Origin: SHWC01 sp050173345
GTDB lineage: Bacteria; Pseudomonadota; Alphaproteobacteria; UBA828
NCBI GenBank assembly: GCA_050173345.1
Contig: JBFXKW010000002.1
Location: forward strand, 496,001-560,000
Reading direction: 5' to 3'
DNA: 64,000 nucleotides
Shown: in pieces, positions 37,101 through 44,995 of the stretch
Layout: every line of letters begins with the position of its first letter
Numbering within the stretch: position 1 is the stretch's first letter
Notes under the pieces: model-generated
Seen by the model: the letters and a program-made list of their open reading frames with translations, nothing else
Database searches by the model: none
Told to the model about the DNA's origin: nothing
Position numbers and translations under genes: made by a program

Positions 37101-38321
37101 TCACTCCGTCGTACCCCCGCTTCCGCCCTTGGGCTCCCACTTGGAGAAATCATCCGGCACCCATTGCGGCAGGATGTGCTTGACCAGCGCGAACTTGCCG
37201 TCCTTGACCGTGACCAGAACCAGGTCCTTGTAGGGCACGCCACCGTGGCCCTTGTAGGTGATCGACTTCGCGGTGATGCCCTCGACGTTCTCCAGGTTGT
37301 GCATCGCCTGGGTGATCGCCGCCGGATCGTCCGAGCCCGCCGCCTCGATGGCCTGGCGGATGATCTCCACCGTCTCGCCGCCGAGCCCGAAGAAGATGTT
37401 CTGGTAGGTGTAGCCCTTGCCCTCGCAGTAGCTCTTGAACCATTCGAGCTTGCTGCCCGGCTCCGGGAAGCCGTGCGTCGCGAAGGTGAGCAGGCTGGCG
37501 CCTTCGCCGCCGATCTCGAGGACGCCCGGATCGTCCATGCCATCGGTGGTGAACATCGGGATGTCGACGCCGGCGGCATGCATCTGCTTCAGGAACACGC
37601 CGCCGTCCGGGATGATCATCGCCGAGAAGATCACGTCCGGCTTCGGATCCATGTTGGCTAACTCGGTGACCTGCGCGGAATAGTCCGCGGTGCCGTAGTT
37701 CCAGTTCATCTCGCCGAGCACGGTGCCGCCGAGCCGCTCGAAGGCCTCGCCCATATAGCGCGGCGTCACGTAGGAGTAGCTGCCGATATCGTGCGAGGTC
37801 AGCATGTAGGCGGTACGGTAGCCCTTCTCATAGGCGTACTCGGCCGCCGCCGCTGCGGCGGCATTGTCGCCATAGGGCGTGAGGAAGCCGATATCCGGCA
37901 TCGCCGCCGGCCATTGCACCTGGGTCGAGGCGACCGAGATGATCGCGATCTGGTGCGGCTGCGCCTGCACGCCTGCCGGGATCATCGTGTCGTCCGTCGG
38001 TGCGCCGAGGATCACGGAGACGCCCTCGTCGATCAGCTCCTGCGCGGCGGTGCCGACGATCGCAGGATCGCTCTTGATGTCGCGGACCGAGAGCTTGAGC
38101 GGCCGGCCGCCGAGCACGCCGCCCTGCTCGTTGATGTAGTCGATCATGCACTGGACGCCCTGCGGGCTGTCATAGGGCGCCAGCTCGCCGGTCACCGCCG
38201 CGGTGTAGCCGAGCAGGACCGGCTCCTTGTCCTCCGCCGAGGCGATGCCGCCCGCGGCAACGAGGGCGGCCGCCGAGACGGCCATCAATCCGCTCCATTT
38301 CGCGCCTGCTGAAACTCTCAT
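37101..38321 (-). CDS. Liv-type periplasmic substrate-binding protein
   Basis: A 406-residue exported binding protein of the type I periplasmic-binding (Peripla_BP_6) family. A signal peptide with 'AAALVAAGGIASAEDK' at its end precedes the mature protein, which has 'VLLGYTAAVTGELAPYDSPQGVQCMIDYINEQGGVLGG' across its first 50 residues, followed by 'VRDIKSDPAIVGTAAQELI' and 'DVIFSAMIIPDGGVFLKQMHAAG'. The ATG at 38321 has GGAAGGGAGA upstream and gives a proper signal peptide; an earlier in-frame start does not. The ligand is not readable: amino acids, amides and urea all use this family. Unusually, the gene sits between livG and livF. Confidence 0.92.
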   Translation of the reverse strand: MRVSAGAKWSGLMAVSAAALVAAGGIASAEDKEPVLLGYTAAVTGELAPYDSPQGVQCMIDYINEQGGVLGGRPLKLSVRDIKSDPAIVGTAAQELIDEGVSVILGAPTDDTMIPAGVQAQPHQIAIISVASTQVQWPAAMPDIGFLTPYGDNAAAAAAAEYAYEKGYRTAYMLTSHDIGSYSYVTPRYMGEAFERLGGTVLGEMNWNYGTADYSAQVTELANMDPKPDVIFSAMIIPDGGVFLKQMHAAGVDIPMFTTDGMDDPGVLEIGGEGASLLTFATHGFPEPGSKLEWFKSYCEGKGYTYQNIFFGLGGETVEIIRQAIEAAGSDDPAAITQAMHNLENVEGITAKSITYKGHGGVPYKDLVLVTVKDGKFALVKHILPQWVPDDFSKWEPKGGSGGTTE

Positions 38322-38366
38322 TGCCGATCTCCCTTCCTGCCTTCGAGTTGTGGCCATGCCTCTTGG

Positions 38367-39122
38367 TCAATGCGGCGCCGCGCCGGCATCCGGCGTGCGG
38401 CGGCCGCCGATATAGACCTCGATCACGCGCGGGTCCTTCTGGATCTGGCTGGGCGGGCCACCCGCGATCAGCTCTCCCATGTGCAGCACGTTGATCCGCT
38501 CGCACACCGTCATGATGAACCGAAGATCGTGGTCGATCACGATGATCCCGCAGCCGAAGCGATCGCGGATGCTGCGCACATGGCCGATGAGCGCCTCGGA
38601 CTCCACCTCGTTCATGCCGGCGGCCGGCTCGTCGAGCAGGAGAAACTCCGGCGCGAGCGCGAGGGCGCGCGCGATCTCCAGCCGGCGCTGCTGGCCGTAG
38701 GGCAGCTCGCGCGCCTTGCGGAAGCTGTCGCGCTGCAGCCCGAGCTGCTCGATGATCGAATCGACGCTCTGGTTCGCGATCTGCTGCGCCCGGTAGTGCT
38801 CGGAGGTGGTGAAGGCGACCTCGACGTTCTGGCGTACCGTCAGGCCGCCGAACAGCCGGATGTTCTGGAAGGTCCGCGCGATGCCGGCGACCGCGCAGTC
38901 GCGCGGGCTCGTGCTGTCGATGCGGCGCTCGCCGAGCCTGACCTCGCCCTCGTCGAGCGGCAGCGTTGCGGAGATCACGTTGAGGAGCGTCGTCTTGCCG
39001 GCCCCGTTCGGGCCGATCAGCCCGACGATCTCGCCGCTCTCGCAGCTCAGCGAGACGTTCCTCAGCGCGTAGACGCCGCCGAAATGCTTCGAGACGTCGG
39101 AGACCGTGAGGGTGGTGCTCAT
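38367..39122 (-). CDS. livG: Branched-chain amino acid-type ABC transporter ATPase LivG
   Basis: A 251-residue ATPase with Walker A 'GPNGAGKTTLLN', LivG-type signature 'LPYGQQRRLEIARALAL', Walker B 'EFLLLDEPAAGMNEVE' and 'VIDHDLRFIM' with the switch His. The insertion typical of LivG ('RTFQNIRLFGGLTVRQNVEVA') is present. It is the first gene of the liv operon, and the 534 bases upstream separate it from the divergent aminotransferase gene, so the operon promoter must lie there. Confidence 0.93.
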   Translation of the reverse strand: MSTTLTVSDVSKHFGGVYALRNVSLSCESGEIVGLIGPNGAGKTTLLNVISATLPLDEGEVRLGERRIDSTSPRDCAVAGIARTFQNIRLFGGLTVRQNVEVAFTTSEHYRAQQIANQSVDSIIEQLGLQRDSFRKARELPYGQQRRLEIARALALAPEFLLLDEPAAGMNEVESEALIGHVRSIRDRFGCGIIVIDHDLRFIMTVCERINVLHMGELIAGGPPSQIQKDPRVIEVYIGGRRTPDAGAAPH

Positions 39123-39656
39123 CGGCGCTCAAGCATGCCGGTTGCCAAGCAGCGCATGCCGCCGCCGCATCGCGTGCCCGTCAGCCCGAAGGCCCACGCC
39201 ATCACAAAGCCCGAGAACCATCCGCACCCGCTCCCCCCAACAGACCCGAACGCAGCCTCGAATCTCCCGTTCGGCACGCGACGAACCGAAAGATCTGTTG
39301 GCCCTCCCCCGACCGTCATTCTTCCTCAGCGGCCAAGCGGCGTCAACGCCGACGCCTTGCATCGCGGTCCTAGGGGACGATTTTCGGCGATTGCGGCCGA
39401 TTCGGGCCGATGGTCCTGAGAATGGACCATTCACAAATTGCTTTGCCTGACGGGTTTCTTCCTCGCTATCGTGGTCAAGCTCTTCGCAACGCCCGGGCCG
39501 GTCCGGCCGATGGGCGGTGCGACAGACGGCGGGATGGCGGTGCGGCACGGGCGCCGACGGCGAACCGGCGCCGCGACCGGCAACGCGGAGGAAGCGACAT
39601 AGCGTGTGCCGCCGTTGACGCATGGCCGCGAGGAGACGGGCACAAGGGAGAAGATC
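39123..39656. other. 534-base divergent intergenic region between livG and the aminotransferase gene
   Basis: No supported gene. Composition is a little less GC-rich than in the genes. It should hold both divergent promoters. I can point to an inverted repeat at 39410-39430 (separate entry), iterated CGGCCGAT-like decamers at about 39386-39412, and a small palindrome GGCGTCAACGCC at 39339-39350. No promoter elements are clear enough to call. Confidence 0.55.
39410..39430. promoter_or_regulatory. Inverted repeat, candidate operator
   Basis: ATGGTCC (39410-39416) and GGACCAT (39424-39430) are perfect 7-base arms around a 7-base AT-richer spacer. It lies about 230 bases upstream of the aminotransferase start and 290 bases from the livG start, a position that could serve a regulator of the divergent genes. 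No regulator gene is adjacent. Confidence 0.4.
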
Positions 39657-41009
39657 ATGGAGCACGGGCGCAATATCGAGGCGTTGACCGCCAACGCGTT
39701 GGACCACTACCTGTTCTCGTTGGCGCGCATGGAGGACATCAGGCGGGACGGCCCGATGATCTTCGTCGAGGGCAAGGGCCTCGAGGTGAACGACGCCTCG
39801 GGCAAGCGCTATCTCGACATGATGAGCATGCAGACGCGGGCGACCTCGCTCGGCTTCGCCAACGAGGAGATCGCCAAGGCGATCTACGACCAGCTCTGCA
39901 GGCTGCACTACGCCGGCTGCTTCTCCCACGTCAACGACACGGCGATCCAGCTCTCGGTCGAAATCTCGAAGCGCGCGCCGAAGGGCATGACGCACTGCGT
40001 CTATGGCTGCTCCGGCTCGGAGGCTAACGAGCTCGCCTTCAAGCTCGCCAAGCAGTACCAGCATTTCAGCGGCAAGAAGCCGCGCGCGTACAAGATCATC
40101 GCGCGCTGGGACGCTTATCACGGCGCCACCATGGGCGCGCAGGCGGCGACCGATTCGCTCGGCACGCGGCACGCCAACGAGCCGGGCGTGCCGGGCTACA
40201 GCCACATCCCGGCGCCGATCAACTACCGCAACCCGTTCGGCATGGAGCAGCGGAAATACTACGATTTCTGCATCGACTATCTGGAGCGGCAGATCCAGCA
40301 CGAGGGCCCCGACTATGTCGCCGCCTTCATCGGCGAGCCGGTGATGCAGACCTCGGGCGCGCAGGTGCCGCCGGACGACTACTGGCCGCGGGTGCGCGAG
40401 ATCTGCGACAAGTATGGCGTGCTGCTGATCGCCGACGAGGTGATCTGCGGCTTCGGGCGGACCGGCCAGTGGTTCGCCATGCAGAACTGGGGCGTCGTGC
40501 CCGACATCATCACCTTCGCCAAGGCGGTCACGGCCGGCTACTTCCCGCTCGGCGGCGCCATCGTCAAGCAGGAGATCGCGGATGCCCTGCCGCAGTTCCT
40601 GCACGTGCAGACCTATCAGGGCCATCCGGGCGGCACGGCGGCGGCGCTGAAGACCATCGAGATCATCGAGCGCGACAAGCTCATTGAAAACGCCCGCGTG
40701 AACGGCGCCTATTTCCTCGACAAGATGAAGCGGCTCGAGAACCTCGCGATCGTCGGCGAGACCCGCGGCCTCGGCATGTGGACCGCGATCGACTTCACTT
40801 CCGACAAGAAGACGCGCGCGCCGCTCAAGGTCGAGCAGGTCGCCAAGATCGCCAAGCGCATCCGCCAGCATGGCGTGCTCAGTGGCCATACCATGTACGG
40901 CATCGAGTTCGCGCCGGGCCTGATCGCGACCAAGGCCCAGCTCGACAAGTGCGTCGACGTCGCCGAGCAGTCGATCAAGGAGATCATGAAGGAGGACGGC
41001 CTCGGCTGA
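39657..41009 (+). CDS. Class III (omega) aminotransferase
   Basis: A 450-residue PLP enzyme of aminotransferase class III. It has 'LDMMSMQTRATSLGFANEEIAKAI' after the N-terminal arm, 'YGCSGSEANELAFKLA' binding the cofactor phosphate, 'ARWDAYHGATMGAQAATDS', 'LLIADEVICGFGRTGQWFA' with the Asp that contacts the pyridine nitrogen, and 'TFAKAVTAGYFPLGG' with the PLP lysine K289. Members convert omega-amino acids, taurine or amines with pyruvate or oxoglutarate. GGGAGA lies before the ATG at 39657. It diverges from the liv operon, so the importer may bring in its substrate (inference). Confidence 0.9.
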   Translation: MEHGRNIEALTANALDHYLFSLARMEDIRRDGPMIFVEGKGLEVNDASGKRYLDMMSMQTRATSLGFANEEIAKAIYDQLCRLHYAGCFSHVNDTAIQLSVEISKRAPKGMTHCVYGCSGSEANELAFKLAKQYQHFSGKKPRAYKIIARWDAYHGATMGAQAATDSLGTRHANEPGVPGYSHIPAPINYRNPFGMEQRKYYDFCIDYLERQIQHEGPDYVAAFIGEPVMQTSGAQVPPDDYWPRVREICDKYGVLLIADEVICGFGRTGQWFAMQNWGVVPDIITFAKAVTAGYFPLGGAIVKQEIADALPQFLHVQTYQGHPGGTAAALKTIEIIERDKLIENARVNGAYFLDKMKRLENLAIVGETRGLGMWTAIDFTSDKKTRAPLKVEQVAKIAKRIRQHGVLSGHTMYGIEFAPGLIATKAQLDKCVDVAEQSIKEIMKEDGLG

Positions 41010-41044
41010 GGCCGACGCGTCGGCGCCCGTCTCTCTCCCCACTT

Positions 41045-41127
41045 GTCATGGCCCGGCTTGATCGGGCCATCCATGCCGGCAACGGATTCGCTGCGCGATG
41101 GATGGCCCGATCAAGTCGGGCCATGAC
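41045..41127. repeat. 83-base near-perfect palindrome between convergent genes
   Basis: Two 30-base arms (41045-41074 and 41098-41127) are reverse complements at 29 of 30 positions around a 23-base loop. Each arm contains a smaller palindrome (the left arm has GGCCCGGCTTGATCGGGCC). It sits in the 157 bases between the convergent aminotransferase and SDR genes. Similar TCATGGCCCGG...-type palindromes are dispersed repeats in alphaproteobacterial genomes; here it could act as a two-way terminator or mRNA 3' end stabiliser. Confidence 0.85.
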
Positions 41128-41166
41128 GGGATGGGGAGGTGTCGTGGCCCTGAGGGGAAAGCACTC

Positions 41167-41925
41167 TCAGAGTTTCGCCATGATGCCGCCATCGACCACG
41201 AGGTCGATGGCGGTGATGAAGGAGGCGTCCTCCGAGAGCAGGAAGAGCGCGGCGCTCGCGATATCCTCCGGCATGCCGACGCGCCCCAATGGCGTGCGCG
41301 CCGCCATGGCGGCGACGCGCGCCGGGTCGCGGTAGATCTCTTCCGTCATCGGGGTGCGCACCGCGCCGGGGCAGATGGTGTTGGAGCGCACGCCGGCTGC
41401 CGCATACTGCATGGCGAAGGAGCGGGACAGGCCGACCAGCGCGTGCTTCGACGCCTGATAGGCGTCGAGCGGGCCGCCCGCCAGGATGTTCTCCATGTTG
41501 CGCAGGCCGACCACGCTCGCGATGTGCACCATCGAGCCGCGCCCGGCCTTGAGGTAGGGCAAAGCCGCGCGCGAGACCAGCGCCGCGCCGGTCAGGTTGA
41601 TGTCGAGCGTGCGGCGCCATGCGGCGAGGTCCATGGTCTCGAAGGCGCCGTCGCCGTCGAGCACCACGCCCGCCGCATTGACCAGCGCATGGAGCGCACC
41701 GTCGATCGCCGCGTTCCGGGCGGCCGAAGCGATGAACGCCTCGTCCGTGACGTCGCCCTGCTCGTAAGCAACCGCAGTGGCGAGGTTGGCGGGCCGGGGC
41801 TTGAGGTCGAGCGCCATCACCCGCGCGCCCGCGCTCGACAGCGCGTTGGCGATGGCGAGCCCCATGCCGCCGCCGGCGCCGGTGACCAGCGCCGCACGCC
41901 CGCGGAATTCGGGATAGACCGCTAT
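41167..41925 (-). CDS. SDR family oxidoreductase lacking a canonical start codon
   Basis: A classical SDR: glycine motif TGAGGGMG, 'NAAG' region 'LVNAAGVVLDGDGA', 'HIASVVGLRN', and C-terminal 'ASFITAIDLVVDGGIMAKL'. The catalytic Tyr-Lys pair appears as 'YQASKHALVGLS'. The first ATG (41865) falls inside the glycine motif, so translation from it would lose the first strand 'FRGRAALVTGAGGG'. The frame is open back to the TAG of the preceding gene (41935-41937) and contains no ATG, GTG or TTG; ATA at 41923-41925, six bases after GGGG, is the best-placed start, giving 252 residues. Coupled translation with the hydrolase gene 9 bases upstream is likely. A recent start-codon mutation is the alternative. 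Confidence 0.8.
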   Translation of the reverse strand: MAVYPEFRGRAALVTGAGGGMGLAIANALSSAGARVMALDLKPRPANLATAVAYEQGDVTDEAFIASAARNAAIDGALHALVNAAGVVLDGDGAFETMDLAAWRRTLDINLTGAALVSRAALPYLKAGRGSMVHIASVVGLRNMENILAGGPLDAYQASKHALVGLSRSFAMQYAAAGVRSNTICPGAVRTPMTEEIYRDPARVAAMAARTPLGRVGMPEDIASAALFLLSEDASFITAIDLVVDGGIMAKL

Positions 41926-41934
41926 GACGCGCCC

Positions 41935-42870
41935 CTAGCTGCGGAACGCGTCGCGCAAGGCGGCTGCCGAATCCACGAGCCCGGCCTCGGCGCTCGGCAG
42001 CAGGCCGGTGATCGAGACGAAGCCATGGATCATGCTCTCATAGCGCTTGAGCGTGACCGCCACGCCGGCCTGCCTGAGCCGCTCGGCGTATGCCTCGCCC
42101 TCGTCGCGCAAGGGATCGAAGCCGGCGGTGAGGATGAAGGCGGGCGGCAGGTTGGAGAGGTCGGCGGCGCGCAGCGGCGAGGCCAGGCCGTTCTGCTTGT
42201 CGGCCTCGGCCCTGACGTAGCTGTTGATGTAGAAGGGCATCGAATTGAGCAGGTAGCCCTTCGAGTAGAGCCGCTTCGACTCGTTGTCGGAGGCGAGGTC
42301 GGTGACCGGGTAGATCAGCAGCTGGAAGCCGATCTTCGGGCCCTTGCGGTCGCGCGCCAGCAGGGTGACCGCGCAGGCGATGTTGCCGCCGGCCGAATCG
42401 CCGCCGATCGCGAGGCGCCCGCCATCCGCGCCGAGCCTGCCGGCTTCGCGGGCGAGCCATTCGAGCGCCACATAGGCGTCATCGACGGGGGCGGGAAACT
42501 TCGCCTCGGGCGCGAGCCGATAGGCCACCGAGGCGACGACCACGCCGCCATGGCGGCAGAGATAGCGGCAGACATCGTCATGGGTGTCGAGATCGCCGCG
42601 AATCCAGCCGCCGCCATGCAGATAGATCAGGAGCGGCGGCTTCTTCTCGCCGGCGGCTTCGGGCCGGTAGAGCCGGAAGGCGAGCGGCCCGGCCGGGCCG
42701 GGCAGGCTCAGATCCTCGACCGAGGCCACCGGCTGCTTCTTGCCCGCGAGCGGCGCCATGTCGGCCTTCCAGGTGCGCCGCGCCTCGTCCGGCGCCATCA
42801 CCTCGACCGGCACCTCGTTCGGGTCCGCCGGCGCGCTCAGGATCTCCTTCAGCTTCGGATCAAGCTCCAC
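41935..42870 (-). CDS. Alpha/beta hydrolase (hormone-sensitive lipase family)
   Basis: A 311-residue esterase of family IV. The oxyanion motif is 'LLIYLHGGGWIRGDL', the nucleophile S159 lies in GDSAGGN, and the acid and base are in 'AGFDPLRDEGEAYAERL' and 'SMIHGFVSI'. The GTG at 42870, preceded by GGGGGGAGCA, starts the protein at the usual place; the open frame runs further upstream into unrelated sequence. It hydrolyses short acyl esters or carbamates. The SDR gene follows 9 bases downstream and the LLM oxidoreductase gene ends 89 bases upstream, suggesting a common catabolic role with the GntR-controlled locus. Confidence 0.9.
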   Translation of the reverse strand: MELDPKLKEILSAPADPNEVPVEVMAPDEARRTWKADMAPLAGKKQPVASVEDLSLPGPAGPLAFRLYRPEAAGEKKPPLLIYLHGGGWIRGDLDTHDDVCRYLCRHGGVVVASVAYRLAPEAKFPAPVDDAYVALEWLAREAGRLGADGGRLAIGGDSAGGNIACAVTLLARDRKGPKIGFQLLIYPVTDLASDNESKRLYSKGYLLNSMPFYINSYVRAEADKQNGLASPLRAADLSNLPPAFILTAGFDPLRDEGEAYAERLRQAGVAVTLKRYESMIHGFVSITGLLPSAEAGLVDSAAALRDAFRS

Positions 42871-42959
42871 GACTGCTCCCCCCTTGCCGGCGCACGAAAA
42901 AGGACGGGCGCCATGCCGCCGCGTCGGGCGCCGGCCGTCAAGACCTTCGATGGATCGGC

Positions 42960-44063
42960 TCAAGCCACCTTGGCGGCGCGCGAAGCAAACGCCGACGAGA
43001 ACTCGGGCGCGACCTCGCGCGCGAAGCGGCTGAGCCACGCGTGCCGCCGCTCGCGCGGCACGCCGGGCGTCGCGACGTGGAGCAGGAAGGTGTCGAAGCC
43101 GGCCTCGACGAACGCCCGCGTCTTGCGGATCACGGTCGCGGGCGAGCCGACGAGCTGCCATTCGCACCAGGGCGGGATGTTGGCGGGGTCGGCGCGCTCC
43201 TTCATCGAGCGGAAGACGTTCTGCCACGCCTTATACGTTTTCAGATAGGTGAAATGGTCCTTGTCGCCCTCATAGTGGTCGACCTGCGCCTGCTGGAAGC
43301 GCGGGATGAACATCTGGGCCTGGCGCACCGCCTCGTCGTCGCTGTCGGCGACGATGCAGTTGATCATGATCGGATAGCGGAAGCCGCTACTGTCGAGGCC
43401 GTTCGCCCTGGCGCGCTCCTTCCAGGCGGTGATCGTCTCGCGCTGCCTCTCCATGTTGCCGATCGAGGTCTGCATCGGCGACATGCCGAGATCGGCCATG
43501 ACGTGCGCGCTCTCCGGGCTCGCGCCGATCGCGCCGTAGAAGTGGATCTTGCCGGTGTCGCCGCGCGGCCGAAGCTCGATCTCCTTCGGCGTCTCCAGCA
43601 CCTTGCCCTTGTAGGTGAACCTGCCGCCCTTGAGCGCACGCTCGACGATGCGCCAGACATCCTCGAAGCGCTCGCGGCTCTCGTCCATGTCGATGCCGAA
43701 GGCATCGTATTCGAGCTTCGCGGTGCCGCGCCCGAGGCCGAGATGGAGCGGCTGCTCGGTCAGCAGGTTGAGCTGCGCGATGTCCTCGGCGAGCCGGAGC
43801 GGCTGGTACCACGGCGTGACCAGCACGCAGGTGCCGAGCGCGAGCTTCGGGAAGCGCGCGGCGAGGTGCGCGAGGAAGGCAAGCGGGTTCGGCGTCGGGA
43901 AATAGTCGGAGAAGTGATGCTCGATCATCCAGGCGGTCGAGTAGCCGAGCGCCTGGCCATGCGCGCAGTCCGCCAGGATCTCCTGGTAGAGCTCATGGTC
44001 GGAGAGGCCCGGCTCGCCCGCCGGCGAGGCGACGAAGCCGAAGTCGATGTCGCGTGAAGCCAT
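42960..44063 (-). CDS. LLM class flavin-dependent oxidoreductase
   Basis: A 367-residue luciferase-like monooxygenase: 'ALGYSTAWMIEHHFSDYFPTPNPLAFLAHLA' along residues 37-67, 'TCVLVTPWYQPLRLAEDIAQLNLLTEQPLHLG' for the following strands, 'LGRGTAKLEYDAFGID' and 'GSPATVIRKTRAFVEAGFDTFLLHV'. The EHHFSDY pattern is typical of alkanal monooxygenase-like enzymes that act with a reduced flavin donor. A palindromic site (44091-44111) 27 bases ahead of its ATG matches a site ahead of the divergent GntR-family regulator gene, so this gene is probably under its control. Confidence 0.88.
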   Translation of the reverse strand: MASRDIDFGFVASPAGEPGLSDHELYQEILADCAHGQALGYSTAWMIEHHFSDYFPTPNPLAFLAHLAARFPKLALGTCVLVTPWYQPLRLAEDIAQLNLLTEQPLHLGLGRGTAKLEYDAFGIDMDESRERFEDVWRIVERALKGGRFTYKGKVLETPKEIELRPRGDTGKIHFYGAIGASPESAHVMADLGMSPMQTSIGNMERQRETITAWKERARANGLDSSGFRYPIMINCIVADSDDEAVRQAQMFIPRFQQAQVDHYEGDKDHFTYLKTYKAWQNVFRSMKERADPANIPPWCEWQLVGSPATVIRKTRAFVEAGFDTFLLHVATPGVPRERRHAWLSRFAREVAPEFSSAFASRAAKVA

Positions 44064-44090
44064 GATGACGGCCGATCCCTGCCTCGCTTA

Positions 44091-44111
44091 ATGGTCCAGC
44101 GATTAGACCTT
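44091..44111. promoter_or_regulatory. Candidate GntR operator, site A
   Basis: The sequence ATGGTCCAGC-GAT-TAGACCTT is an imperfect palindrome of GntR/FCD type (GGTC...GACC) located between the LLM gene start and the end of the regulator gene. It agrees with site B at 16 of 21 positions. Confidence 0.6.
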
Positions 44112-44127
44112 TTTTGCACTGCCGCGG

Positions 44128-44871
44128 TCAAGGCCCGCGCGCGCGGCGGCGTGCCATGGTCTCGAGCCGGCGGCGGCCCTCGATGATGTGGGCGCCCATG
44201 GCGGCGGCCGCAGCCTCGCCGTCCCTTGCCTCGATCGAGGACAGGATGAGTGCATGAAAGTCGTTGGCGTTGTCCTCCAGCCGGCGGAACACCGCGCCGA
44301 CCGGCATGAACATGCCGGCGCGCGCATCCTCGACCGCTTTGAGCAGGAAGGGGTTGCGGGCGGCGCGCGCGATGGTCAGGTGGAAGGCGGAATCGGCGGC
44401 CTGGAAGCGCGCGATGTTCTCCGGCCGCTCGCGCGCCGCGGCCGTCGCGGTCATCGCCTCCATGGCCGCGAGGCGCGCCTTGAGCTCCGCCACGTCCGCG
44501 GCCTTGCGGCGCTCGGCCGCGAGCCGCGCCGCGGCGCACTCGACCGCGTAGCGATAGTCATAGATCACGCGGATTTCGCTCAGGACATCGGCGCGGCGGC
44601 GGCGCCTGCCGTTGGACGCCGGCGCCTGCACGATGATCCCGCCGGCGGCGCCGCGCTTGATCCTGACCAGGCCCTTGCGGTTGAGCACGCCGACCGCGGC
44701 GCGCACCGTGGTACGCGAGACGCCGAGCTGCAAGGCAAGGTCGCGCTCGGAGGGCAGCCGGTCGCCGGGCACGAAGCGGCCGAGCTGGATCGCGCGCTCG
44801 AGCTGCTCGAGGGCAAGCTCGTGCGCGGCTGCCGGCTTGACGGGGCCGATCTCGATGCTTCCCGGTCTCAT
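44128..44871 (-). CDS. GntR-family transcriptional regulator (FadR/FCD subfamily)
   Basis: A 247-residue repressor-type regulator. Residues 10-75 form the winged helix-turn-helix ('LGRFVPGDRLPSERDLALQLGVSRTTVRAAVGVLNRKGLV' is its core, in two parts), and the rest is the helical FCD ligand-binding domain with 'RYAVECAAARLAAE', 'DSAFHLTIARAARNPFLLKAVED' and 'DFHALILSSIEARDGEAAAAAMGAHI', whose Asp and His residues bind a metal and a carboxylate ligand. Regulators of this group sense organic acids or amino acids. Matching palindromes flank the gene, one in front of itself and the divergent operon, one in front of the LLM gene. Confidence 0.92.
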   Translation of the reverse strand: MRPGSIEIGPVKPAAAHELALEQLERAIQLGRFVPGDRLPSERDLALQLGVSRTTVRAAVGVLNRKGLVRIKRGAAGGIIVQAPASNGRRRRRADVLSEIRVIYDYRYAVECAAARLAAERRKAADVAELKARLAAMEAMTATAAARERPENIARFQAADSAFHLTIARAARNPFLLKAVEDARAGMFMPVGAVFRRLEDNANDFHALILSSIEARDGEAAAAAMGAHIIEGRRRLETMARRRARGP

Positions 44872-44904
44872 GAGCGGCGCGGCGTTGTTGGGGCGCTTTA
44901 CCCG

Positions 44905-44925
44905 ATGGTCTAGCCGCTATACCTT
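44905..44925. promoter_or_regulatory. Candidate GntR operator, site B
   Basis: The sequence ATGGTCTAGC-CGC-TATACCTT lies 34 bases ahead of the regulator ATG and about 70 bases ahead of the divergent operon. Arms GGTCTAG/CTATACC pair at 6 of 7 positions. Its likeness to site A supports one regulator for both. Confidence 0.6.
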
Positions 44926-44995
44926 AGCATCATGCGACGTCCGGCGCGCTGGGCGATTGGAACAAAGGCAATGGCGCGCGTTCGTTCGGGGGATA

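Noticed and set aside
39129..41042. Long open frame (637 codons) antisense to the class III aminotransferase
   Set aside because: It has the Arg/Ala/Asp/Val-rich composition of a GC-rich shadow frame and mirrors a gene with complete catalytic motifs.
41045..41127. CRISPR repeat or tRNA-like structure
   Set aside because: A single palindrome with no spaced copies and no anticodon-arm arrangement; I found no CRISPR array or tRNA anywhere in the window.
41098..43248. 716-codon open frame on the plus strand across the palindrome, SDR and hydrolase genes
   Set aside because: It begins inside the palindrome arm and runs antisense to two clear enzymes; no domain is recognisable.
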